Under the pieces are notes generated by a model. That model was not told where the DNA came from, did no database searches, and saw only the letters and a program-made list of their open reading frames with translations. 5,439 bases of DNA from assembly GCA_023436745.1 (NCBI GenBank), contig JAEZHZ010000370.1:1-5439 (forward strand), given 5' to 3'. This document shows, piece by piece, positions 1-5,439 of the stretch. Position 1 is the first letter of the stretch. The number at the start of each line of letters is the position of its first letter. Both the position numbers and the translations under genes were made by a program. This stretch comes from Pseudomonadota bacterium (GTDB lineage: Bacteria; Pseudomonadota; Alphaproteobacteria; Rhizobiales; Devosiaceae).

Positions 1-285
1 CGTCTGGATGATGAAGGGAAAACCCTCGGCATTGCCCGCAGCCAGGGTGGCCGGCAACGGCACGCCCAGCGATGCGAGACGCCTCCGGAGCGACACGCCC
101 TTTTCCAGCACGCCCGCCTGCTCTGGCCGGCCGATCCGGACGACAACATTGCGGGCGGTGCCGGCAACGTCGAAGACGAAGAAGTCGAGTCCGGTGTTGA
201 AGCGGCGGACTTCTTCGGCCCTCCAGCCCAGTTCGCGCGCGACAATCGCACCGGCAAGACGTTCGTCTGGAGCAAGAGCGACCAT
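1..285 (-). CDS. Phosphotransferase (APH/choline kinase-like fold), N-terminal part, cut by window edge
   Basis: The first 95 codons of a minus-strand gene that continues beyond base 1. The start is ATG at 285-283, the only ATG, GTG or TTG in this frame after an in-frame TGA about 70 bases upstream; no clear Shine-Dalgarno precedes it. The translation resembles the N-terminal lobe of aminoglycoside-phosphotransferase-family kinases: RRFNTGLDFFVFDV (residues 27-40) fits the nucleotide-binding beta hairpin, NVVVRIGRPEQAG (46-58) fits the strand carrying a basic residue plus its following turn, EKGVSLRRRLASLGVPLP (61-78) fits the helix and linker ending in a proline-rich 'P.P', and EGFPFIIQT (87-95) fits the strand just before the usual 'R.PG' hinge. 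Catalytic HGD and DFD-type motifs would lie outside the window. The substrate cannot be inferred: the family covers sugars, choline, homoserine, antibiotics and proteins. The gene is divergent from the NDUFA12 gene. The family call is an inference from residue pattern only. Confidence 0.7.
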   Translation of the reverse strand, partial: MVALAPDERLAGAIVARELGWRAEEVRRFNTGLDFFVFDVAGTARNVVVRIGRPEQAGVLEKGVSLRRRLASLGVPLPATLAAGNAEGFPFIIQT

Positions 286-454
286 GCCTGGCAGGTTAGG
301 TGAATATGCGCCCGTGGCAACTGTCCCATTCAGTTGTCCAGGTGGCAGCCGCGTTCACGCTGCCGGGTGCTCAAATCACCCATCTTGGTCTAGGCTCCGC
401 CTCAACACCGTGGTAAACCCCGGCGAAATCGCCTTCGAACAGCGGAATCGTAGA
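286..454. promoter_or_regulatory. Divergent intergenic region with short inverted repeats
   Basis: These 169 bases separate two divergently read genes, so they should hold promoters for both. Seen directly: CAACTG (318-323), 7 bases, CAGTTG (331-336); GGGTG (365-369), 7 bases, CACCC (377-381); and GGCG-AAAT-CGCC (422-433), 21 bases before the GTG start at 455. The first lies 33 bases upstream of the phosphotransferase ATG and is the best operator candidate. No good match to a -35/-10 pair was found by eye in either direction, so no promoter is placed. The region is shown to be regulatory only by its position. Confidence 0.45.
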
Positions 455-853
455 GTGGCCCAGTCCGGTTGGAAGAAGTTTTTGTCCGAGATCTTTGTCT
501 GGTGGCAGGGCCAGACCTGGGGCACGCGCCTCTGGATCTGGCGCCGCGGCGAATATGTCGGCAGCGACGAGTTCGGCAACAAGTACTATCAGGACAAGAA
601 GGCCAACCGCCGCTATGTGACCTATGCCGGCTATGCTGATGCCTCCCAGATTCCGCCGGGCTGGTTCGGCTGGATGCATCACCGCTTCGATACCCCGCCG
701 AGCGATGTGAACTACCAGCCACGCGAATGGGAAAAGCCGCACGTACCGAACCTCACCGGCACCGCTCAGGCCTATCGTCCTGATGGCAGCCTGCTCAACA
801 AGGGCGAGCGTCCCCGCGTAACCGGCGACTACGAAGCCTGGTCGCCCGAATAG
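455..853 (+). CDS. NADH:ubiquinone oxidoreductase subunit NDUFA12 family
   Basis: A 132-residue homologue of the small complex I accessory subunit NDUFA12 (B17.2), found in mitochondria and alphaproteobacteria. It sits peripherally on the enzyme, on the cytoplasmic side in bacteria, and is thought to aid assembly or stability rather than catalysis. Family signatures are clear: WWQGQTWGTRLWIWRRGEYVG (residues 16-36, with WW at 16-17), GNKYYQ (41-46), the RRYVTYAGYADASQIPP block (52-68), GWMHH (72-76), YQPREWEKPHVPNLTGT (87-103) and the C-terminal RPRVTGDYEAWSP (119-131). The reading frame is open far upstream, but homology begins at about residue 6, so GTG at 455 is chosen; a weak GGAA lies 7 bases before it. 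Another GTG at 410 would add 15 unlike residues. The DUF2155 gene follows after 11 bases, probably co-transcribed. No other nuo genes are in view. Confidence 0.93.
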   Translation: MAQSGWKKFLSEIFVWWQGQTWGTRLWIWRRGEYVGSDEFGNKYYQDKKANRRYVTYAGYADASQIPPGWFGWMHHRFDTPPSDVNYQPREWEKPHVPNLTGTAQAYRPDGSLLNKGERPRVTGDYEAWSPE

Positions 854-864
854 GGCGCCCGCGC

Positions 865-1278
865 TTGCTGGCCGTGCGAACGGCGACTCTTCTGGGCGGT
901 CTGCTGCTGGCTGCCTTGTGCGCGGGCCCTGCCACGGCGCAGCCTGTTGCCAATCCCGTCGCGACCTTTGCCGGACTCGACAAGATCACGGGACGCATCA
1001 CCCGCTTCGACGTCTATATCGACGAGACCGTGCTGTTCGGTGCGCTCGAGATTACCCCGCGCGCCTGCTACGACCGTCCCGATACCGACACGCTGCAGCG
1101 CACTTCGGCCTTCATCGAGGTCGATCAGCGCAGCCTGACCGGCACTTCACAGCGCATATTCACCGGCTGGATGTTCGCTGATGCCCCGGCGCTGCATGCC
1201 ATCGACCACGCCGTCTACGACGTGTGGCTGGTCGAGTGCAAAACCTCGACTGACGTCCCTCTGCCGGACCAGCGCTAG
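865..1278 (+). CDS. DUF2155 domain-containing exported protein
   Basis: A protein of 137 residues belonging to DUF2155, a small alphaproteobacterial family of unknown function. Residues 1-25 look like a Sec signal peptide: a short Arg-containing start, a hydrophobic stretch ATLLGGLLLAALCA (7-20) and a likely cut after ATA (Ala25). The mature part carries the family pattern: FAGLDKITGRITRFDVYIDE (35-54), FGALEITPRACY (58-69), AFIEVDQ (82-88) and RIFTGWMFADAPALHAIDHAV (97-117) followed by YDVWLVECK (118-126). Cys68 and Cys125 are the only cysteines after the signal and could pair in the periplasm. Cys19 has Leu before it, so it does not fit a lipobox well. No ATG is available: the start is TTG at 865 or GTG at 874, both in frame and both leaving the signal intact, with no strong Shine-Dalgarno. 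It lies 11 bases behind the NDUFA12 gene, suggesting translational linkage. A role in envelope or respiratory-complex upkeep would be a guess from the neighbour. Confidence 0.88.
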   Translation: MLAVRTATLLGGLLLAALCAGPATAQPVANPVATFAGLDKITGRITRFDVYIDETVLFGALEITPRACYDRPDTDTLQRTSAFIEVDQRSLTGTSQRIFTGWMFADAPALHAIDHAVYDVWLVECKTSTDVPLPDQR

Positions 1279-1419
1279 AAAAATCCGCAGCTCCGGTCGA
1301 AAGTCGGGCCGCCTGTTCGTCTCTCTGCGACATGCCTTGAGGCGTTGGACCTTCGTGGGCAGCACTCACCGGGCTCCGGTCGTACACGGCAGTGAACAGG
1401 ACACGAGGAGGAAACCGAC
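1279..1419 (+). promoter_or_regulatory. Upstream region of the GyrI-like gene
   Basis: This 141-base non-coding gap lies between the DUF2155 stop and the next start codon. It contains a 10-base direct repeat GCTCCGGTCG at 1290-1299 and 1373-1382, and it ends with a strong Shine-Dalgarno sequence. I see no clear terminator for the DUF2155 gene and no convincing -35/-10 pair, so a promoter here is inferred from gap length only. Confidence 0.3.
1405..1411 (+). promoter_or_regulatory. Strong ribosome binding site GAGGAGG
   Basis: GAGGAGG, close to the ideal complement of the 16S rRNA 3' end, ends 8 bases before ATG at 1420. It favours this start over the second ATG at 1423. It is the best-formed site in the window; most neighbours have weak or absent sites. 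Confidence 0.8.
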
Positions 1420-1917
1420 ATGATGACTTTGCCCGAGAACGTCGAACGGCCCGAGCGGCCCTACATCTACGTGCCGTTCACCGTCCCAATGGACCAGATG
1501 CAACAGCCGGCCGAGCAGGGTTTTCCGCAGCTGTTCGCCTATCTGGAGCGGCACGGGCTGCAGTCAGCGGGGGCCGCGTTCTACAACTACCGCCGCATCA
1601 ACATGGAACAGACGCTGGATGTCGAAGCCGGCATCCCTCTTGCCGCGCCGGCGGCGGAAGAGGGGGCTATCAAGACCGGCATGCTACCGGCGGGCCGTTA
1701 TATGACCGTCACCTGGCACGGTCACCCCGATCAGCTCATGACCGTCACCGGCGTGCTGATTGGATGGTCCCGCCTGACCAACCAGCCGTTTGCCCAGCAG
1801 ACCCAAGGCTCCGACGACTACTTCGCTTGTCGCCTCGAAGTTTACGAATCGGGCCCCGACACCGAGCCCGACATGAACAAGTGGGAAACTAGGATTGAGT
1901 TCAAGTTGAAGGACTGA
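1420..1917 (+). CDS. GyrI-like / AraC effector-binding domain protein, stand-alone
   Basis: A 165-residue soluble protein that matches the GyrI-like small-molecule-binding fold (SOUL/AraC effector-binding superfamily) in layout. It has an early strand region RPYIYVPFTVPM (13-24), a helix with FPQLFAYLERHGLQSAGAAFYNY (35-57) that matches the usual 'helix then G...G.PfvrY' element, and RINMEQTLDVEAGIPLAAP (59-77), the strand leading into the 'vEvGvPv' motif. Then come GMLPAGRYMTVTWHG (87-101), equal to the family's 'lPaGrya...h.G', a helix around 103-118, and a final strand with a conserved-type acidic tail (Glu140 to Glu148). There is no DNA-binding domain, so it is not itself an AraC/MerR regulator. 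Relatives bind or hydrolyse small cationic or hydrophobic compounds, or inhibit gyrase; which applies here is unknown. Its start is fixed by the GAGGAGG site. Its 3' end overlaps the opposing SPW gene by 17 bases. Confidence 0.82.
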   Translation: MMTLPENVERPERPYIYVPFTVPMDQMQQPAEQGFPQLFAYLERHGLQSAGAAFYNYRRINMEQTLDVEAGIPLAAPAAEEGAIKTGMLPAGRYMTVTWHGHPDQLMTVTGVLIGWSRLTNQPFAQQTQGSDDYFACRLEVYESGPDTEPDMNKWETRIEFKLKD

Positions 1918-2278
1918 GGCCGCGGTCGCGCAATTCGATCGGACTCTTTCGGGCCGTCAGCAGTGGCACGACGATCGCCGTTACCCCCAGCAGGACATGT
2001 GGCCACCAGATCCGATCGGCAAAGCCGAACACCCAAGGCGAAGCGAGGAGCACCAGCCCCGCTACGCCATCCACCGAGATGTGGGCAAGCATGGGCAGGG
2101 CCTTTATCAAACCCAGTTCGTACCGTGTGACGAGGCTCATGCAGATGGTGGCGACACCGACGATGATCGGAACCCACTGCGCCGCCGTGCCGTCGGCAAA
2201 GCCGAGCACGAACGGGGCTGCAATGGCAATGATGCCGAAGACGTAGTCGATAATGCCGTGGACACGGGTTGGGATCAT
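1901..2278 (-). CDS. SPW-repeat integral membrane protein
   Basis: A small membrane protein of 125 residues with two repeats of the SPW family (named for the Ser-Pro-Trp motif). The first, diverged repeat has AAPFVLGFADG (20-30) and the second the typical SPWVFGFAD (80-88), each followed by W and then a hydrophobic helix (PIIVGVATICMSLV, 37-50; HVLLGVTAIVVPLL, 94-107). Four membrane segments are expected, at about 8-27, 35-51, 68-83 and 92-108, then a charged tail RKSPIELRDRG. The function of the family is unknown; members often occur as stress-related or accessory genes. The start ATG at 2278 is supported by a purine-rich Shine-Dalgarno (complement of 2286-2295) 7 bases upstream. It lies 56 bases after aat on the same strand and may be read with it. 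Its end overlaps the convergent GyrI-like gene. Confidence 0.85.
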   Translation of the reverse strand: MIPTRVHGIIDYVFGIIAIAAPFVLGFADGTAAQWVPIIVGVATICMSLVTRYELGLIKALPMLAHISVDGVAGLVLLASPWVFGFADRIWWPHVLLGVTAIVVPLLTARKSPIELRDRGLSPST

Positions 2279-2285
2279 GGGGGAG

Positions 2286-2295
2286 CCTCCCTCCT
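2286..2295 (-). promoter_or_regulatory. Ribosome binding site of the SPW gene
   Basis: On the minus strand this reads AGGAGGGAGG, a long purine run with its last GGAGG 7 bases before the ATG at 2278. It suggests the SPW gene is translated efficiently on its own, even if transcribed from the aat side. Confidence 0.65.
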
Positions 2296-2334
2296 CGCCC
2301 GCAGAACCGCCAATGGCCGCAGGAGGTTCCCGCC

Positions 2335-2973
2335 TCAGTCAGCCGTGCGTTCGATCGTGTACCAGTCACCTTCGACCAGAAGCGCCTGGGCCAAGCGTTC
2401 CTCATAATCCTCCCGGGGGATCTCGATACCGCCCAGCGAGGCGAGATGTGGCGTCAGGAACTGGGTGTCGAGCAGCACGAAGCCGCCGGCCTTGAGCCGG
2501 TCCACCAGATGCGCCATCGCCATCTTGCTGGCGTCGGTGCGCCGGTTGAACAAGGACTCGCCGAAGAACGCGCCGCCGATGGCGAGGCCGTAGAGGCCAC
2601 CTACGAGTTCGGGCCCGTCCCAGACCTCGACCGTATGTGCCACGCCGCGCCGGAACAGTTCGCCGTACACCCGTCGTATGGTGGCGTTGATCCAGGTGGA
2701 GTCGCGGTCTTCACCGACGGTGGCGCAGCCCTCGACGATGCCCTCCCAGTCGGAATCGACGCGGACGACAAAGCCGGACCGACGCATCGACCTGCGCAGG
2801 CTCTTCGAGAGGTGGAACCCATCGAGCGGCAGTATGCCGCGTTGCTCGGGGCTCACCCAGAACAGGTCCTCGTCCGCAGCGTCCTCGGCCATGGGAAAAA
2901 TGCCGGCACGGTACGCCCGGACGATCAGCTCCGGAGTGATCTCGATGTCGAACGGGTCGGGGCGGCGGATCAT
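2335..2973 (-). CDS. aat: Leucyl/phenylalanyl-tRNA--protein transferase
   Basis: Aat moves Leu or Phe from aminoacyl-tRNA to the N-terminal Arg or Lys of proteins, marking them for ClpS/ClpAP in the bacterial N-end rule; it acts in the cytoplasm. The protein has 212 residues, shorter than the 234 of E. coli because the N-terminal extension is reduced, as is usual in alphaproteobacteria. Motifs: AYRAGIFPM (20-28), FWVSPEQRGILP (38-49), the HLSKSLRR basic segment (54-61), GCATVGEDRDSTWIN (82-96), Y103 with HTVEVW (113-118), LVGGLYGLAIGGAFFGES (123-140), then LFNRRTDASKMA (141-152) and DTQFLTPHLASLGGIEIPR (169-187). Glu139 and Gln171, with neighbouring Asp169, match active-site positions of the family. 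ATG at 2973 is the only suitable start; there is no Shine-Dalgarno because a GC palindrome and its T-rich tail end 3 bases upstream. It is downstream of accC by 38 bases. Confidence 0.96.
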   Translation of the reverse strand: MIRRPDPFDIEITPELIVRAYRAGIFPMAEDAADEDLFWVSPEQRGILPLDGFHLSKSLRRSMRRSGFVVRVDSDWEGIVEGCATVGEDRDSTWINATIRRVYGELFRRGVAHTVEVWDGPELVGGLYGLAIGGAFFGESLFNRRTDASKMAMAHLVDRLKAGGFVLLDTQFLTPHLASLGGIEIPREDYEERLAQALLVEGDWYTIERTAD

Positions 2974-2976
2974 GGC

Positions 2977-3004
2977 ACAAAGATAAGGGGCGCCGCGGCG
3001 CCCC
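2977..3004 (-). terminator. Terminator-like palindrome between accC and aat
   Basis: GGGGCGCCGCGGCGCCCC at 2987-3004 is a perfect palindrome. As RNA it folds into a 7-bp GC stem with a CGCG loop. On the minus strand it is followed at once by TTATCTTTGT (2986-2977), a T-rich tail; on the plus strand the following bases (TCAATGCC) are not T-rich, so it should act in the accC-to-aat direction. It starts 7 bases after the accC stop codon and its tail ends 3 bases before the aat ATG. The tail is not a pure T run, so partial read-through (an attenuator) is as likely as full termination. Confidence 0.7.
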
Positions 3005-3011
3005 TCAATGC

Positions 3012-4358
<1,347 letters not shown>

Positions 4359-4368
4359 TGAGGGTCCC

Positions 4369-4857
4369 CTATTCGATGACGACCAGCGGCTCGCCGTATT
4401 CGACGGGCTGGGCGTCGTCGACCAGGATGCGGGTGACGGTGCCCGAGCGGTGCGCCGGAATCTGGTTCATGGTCTTCATCGCTTCGATGATGAGCACGGT
4501 CTGGCCCTCGCTGACCTTCGCGCCGACTTCGATGAACGCCGGCTTGCCGGGCTCAGGCGCACGATAGGCAGTGCCGACCATGGGCGAGGTCAGCGTGCCC
4601 GGGTTGGAGGCGAGGTCTTCCACCGCGGCCGGCGCGGCAGCCACAGAACCCGTAGGAACGGCGGGCGTGGCAGGTGCTGCCGGCGGCGCCGCGTAGTGCT
4701 GCGGAGCGGGGGCGTAGACTGGCGCCTCGTTGGGATAGGAGCGGGTGACGCGAACCCTCAGGTCGTCCTGTTCGATCTCGATCTCGGCCAGGTCTTCCTT
4801 GTTGAGCAGTTCGGCAATGGCCCGGATCAGCTCCTGATCCACATTCGACTTGGTCAT
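4369..4857 (-). CDS. accB: Acetyl-CoA carboxylase, biotin carboxyl carrier protein
   Basis: AccB (BCCP) carries the biotin that shuttles CO2 between AccC and the carboxyltransferase AccAD. It has 162 residues in three parts: an N-terminal helix-and-strand domain with VDQELIRAIAELLNKEDLAEIEIE (6-29) and the LRVRVTRS strand (33-40); a flexible Pro/Ala-rich linker at about 43-80; and the C-terminal biotinyl domain from about 86 to the end. That domain has SPMVGTAYRAPEPGKPAFIEVG (91-112; the PEPGKPAF segment is the usual 'thumb' region) and the biotinylation site EAMKTMNQI (125-133), with Lys128 the biotin acceptor. Thr follows the lysine where E. coli has Leu or Met, a variant often seen in alphaproteobacteria. 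The start ATG at 4857 lacks a well-spaced Shine-Dalgarno; a GGGAG lies about 11 bases upstream. It is 32 bases behind aroQ and 10 before accC, forming one transcription unit by spacing. Confidence 0.98.
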   Translation of the reverse strand: MTKSNVDQELIRAIAELLNKEDLAEIEIEQDDLRVRVTRSYPNEAPVYAPAPQHYAAPPAAPATPAVPTGSVAAAPAAVEDLASNPGTLTSPMVGTAYRAPEPGKPAFIEVGAKVSEGQTVLIIEAMKTMNQIPAHRSGTVTRILVDDAQPVEYGEPLVVIE

Positions 4858-4889
4858 TTCCTGTCGGTCTCCCGCGCGCGGCGCGCTTG

Positions 4890-5327
4890 TTATTTCAGTT
4901 TCTCAGCGAGCCCTTCCAGCGCCAGCCTATACCCGCTGGTGCCGAAGCCGCAAATTACGGCAAAGGCAACGGCAGAGACAAAGGAATGGTGCCGGATCGC
5001 TTCACGCTGGTGGATATTCGAAATGTGCACCTCGACCACCGGCAGGCCGGCCGCCTTGAGTGCGTCCTGGATGGCGAGCGAGGTGTGCGAGTAGGCCGCC
5101 GGATTGATCAGGATCGCATCGGCGGTGCCGTGCGCCTGCTGAATCCAGGTGACCAGTTCGCCCTCGTGGTTGGACTGGCGGAAGTCGACCTCGAGGCCGA
5201 GGCGGTCGCCGGTCTGGCGGCAAAGGGCTTCCACATCCTTGAGGGTATCCGACCCGTAGATGCCGGGCTCGCGAGTGCCGAGCATGTTGAGGTTCGGACC
5301 GTTGAGGACGAGGACGCGCTTAGCCAT
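4890..5327 (-). CDS. aroQ: Type II 3-dehydroquinate dehydratase
   Basis: AroQ removes water from 3-dehydroquinate to give 3-dehydroshikimate in the shikimate pathway to aromatic amino acids; the type II enzyme is a dodecamer that works through an enolate. The 145-residue protein shows the family motifs with residue numbers equal to the classic M. tuberculosis scheme: LNGPNLNMLGTREP (8-21, with Asn12 and catalytic Arg19), Tyr24, QSNHEGELV (51-59), INPAAYSHTS (74-83, Asn75 and His81), Glu99, VHISN (100-104, His101) and Arg112 before the SF strand. The C-terminal FAVICGFGTSGYRLAL (122-137) is typical. A longer reading frame reaches ATG at 5366, but homology begins at MAKRVLVLNG, and an AAGGCGG Shine-Dalgarno lies 5 bases before the ATG at 5327, so this start is chosen. 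It is the first visible gene of the aroQ-accB-accC unit. Confidence 0.97.
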   Translation of the reverse strand: MAKRVLVLNGPNLNMLGTREPGIYGSDTLKDVEALCRQTGDRLGLEVDFRQSNHEGELVTWIQQAHGTADAILINPAAYSHTSLAIQDALKAAGLPVVEVHISNIHQREAIRHHSFVSAVAFAVICGFGTSGYRLALEGLAEKLK

Positions 5328-5332
5328 GATTT

Positions 5333-5339
5333 CCGCCTT
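5333..5339 (-). promoter_or_regulatory. Ribosome binding site that sets the aroQ start
   Basis: The minus strand reads AAGGCGG here, 5 bases before the ATG at 5327. It supports that start over the upstream in-frame ATG at 5366, which has no such site and would add 13 unlike residues. Confidence 0.65.
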
Positions 5340-5369
5340 GTGCACCGGCCGGTTTGGCAGGCGCAAGCG

Positions 5370-5398
5370 CGGTTACACGAATTGCACCGAAAAGGCAA
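5370..5398 (-). promoter_or_regulatory. Possible promoter for aroQ-accB-accC
   Basis: On the minus strand TTGCCT (5398-5393) is followed after 17 bases by TAACCG (5375-5370), about 43 bases before the aroQ start. The -35 match is fair and the -10 match poor, so this is only a candidate; transcription could also come from a gene beyond the right edge. Confidence 0.22.
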
Positions 5399-5439
5399 AA
5401 CTGGGGCAGAGGCAGTGTCCTTCTTCTCCCATCTAGCGC

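Larger units (their letters stand above)
5328..5439. other. Non-coding right end, upstream of aroQ
   Basis: Apart from the ribosome binding site and the weak promoter candidate, I find no gene, RNA or clear hairpin here. In many alphaproteobacteria a dsbA-like thiol-disulfide oxidoreductase gene lies upstream of aroQ; none of its coding sequence can be recognised in these bases. Confidence 0.4.

Noticed and set aside
8..454. N-terminal 149 residues of the 281-residue plus-strand frame as part of a real protein
   Set aside because: The sequence is low-complexity, lacks family features and overlaps a sensible minus-strand phosphotransferase; NDUFA12 homology begins only after position 455.
371..742. 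123-residue minus-strand frame with hydrophobic stretches, antisense to NDUFA12
   Set aside because: It is the reverse reading of a confidently identified gene; the hydrophobic runs come from complementing codons of the plus-strand gene.
883..939. DUF2155 protein as a lipoprotein through Cys19
   Set aside because: The residue before Cys19 is Leu, not Gly, Ala or Ser, and a good signal peptidase I site (ATA then Gln) follows.
1290..1382. Direct repeat GCTCCGGTCG upstream of the GyrI-like gene as a regulator site pair or insertion scar
   Set aside because: Ten bases in GC-rich DNA, 83 bases apart and without inverted symmetry, are weak evidence; noted only as a sequence fact.
2299..2334. Hairpin GAACC...GGTTC between aat and the SPW gene as a terminator
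   Set aside because: The stem has only five continuous pairs (two more beyond a mismatch) and no T tract follows on either strand.
1842..2405. 187-residue minus-strand frame overlapping the SPW gene
   Set aside because: The Arg/His/Cys-rich translation is an out-of-frame shadow; the SPW frame has motifs, membrane segments and a good ribosome site.
4870..4886. GC-only alternating run in the aroQ-accB gap as a terminator
   Set aside because: It can form only a short GCGCG stem with no T-rich tail, and the gap is only 32 bases within an evident operon.

Overview
The window looks like a chromosomal housekeeping region of a GC-rich alphaproteobacterium, most likely of the Hyphomicrobiales (Rhizobiales). 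Three things point there: an NDUFA12-type complex I accessory subunit, found in mitochondria and alphaproteobacteria; a DUF2155 protein beside it; and an aroQ-accB-accC-aat series on the opposite strand. Genus cannot be fixed from the sequence; a Devosia-like organism is only a guess.

Layout. Positions 1-285 (minus) hold the N-terminal part of a phosphotransferase of the APH/choline-kinase fold type that runs off the left edge. A 169-base divergent intergenic region with several short inverted repeats (286-454) follows. On the plus strand come the NDUFA12-family subunit (455-853, GTG start) and a secreted DUF2155 protein (865-1278, TTG or GTG start). After a 141-base gap is a stand-alone GyrI-like/effector-binding-domain protein (1420-1917), with the strongest Shine-Dalgarno sequence in the window. 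Its 3' end overlaps by 17 bases the 3' end of a small SPW-repeat membrane protein on the minus strand (1901-2278). Upstream of that on the same minus strand lie aat (2335-2973), accC (3012-4358), accB (4369-4857) and aroQ (4890-5327). The last 112 bases are aroQ upstream sequence with no recognisable gene.

How the genes work together. AroQ (shikimate pathway), AccB and AccC (biotin carrier and biotin carboxylase of acetyl-CoA carboxylase) form a tight minus-strand unit with gaps of 32 and 10 bases. Between accC and aat is a perfect 18-base GC palindrome with a T-rich tail on the minus strand, probably a terminator or attenuator that separates the biosynthetic unit from aat (N-end-rule aminoacyl-transferase). 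From general knowledge of this order, NDUFA12, DUF2155, aat, accC, accB and aroQ are common neighbours. The GyrI-like and SPW genes therefore look like a small lineage-specific insertion between DUF2155 and aat.

I see no RNA genes, CRISPR array, insertion sequence or prophage part, and no convincing new defence or mobile system. The region is mostly ordinary; the points worth a second look are the palindrome before aat, the inserted pair with overlapping 3' ends, the divergent control region, and a misleading long reading frame at the left end.
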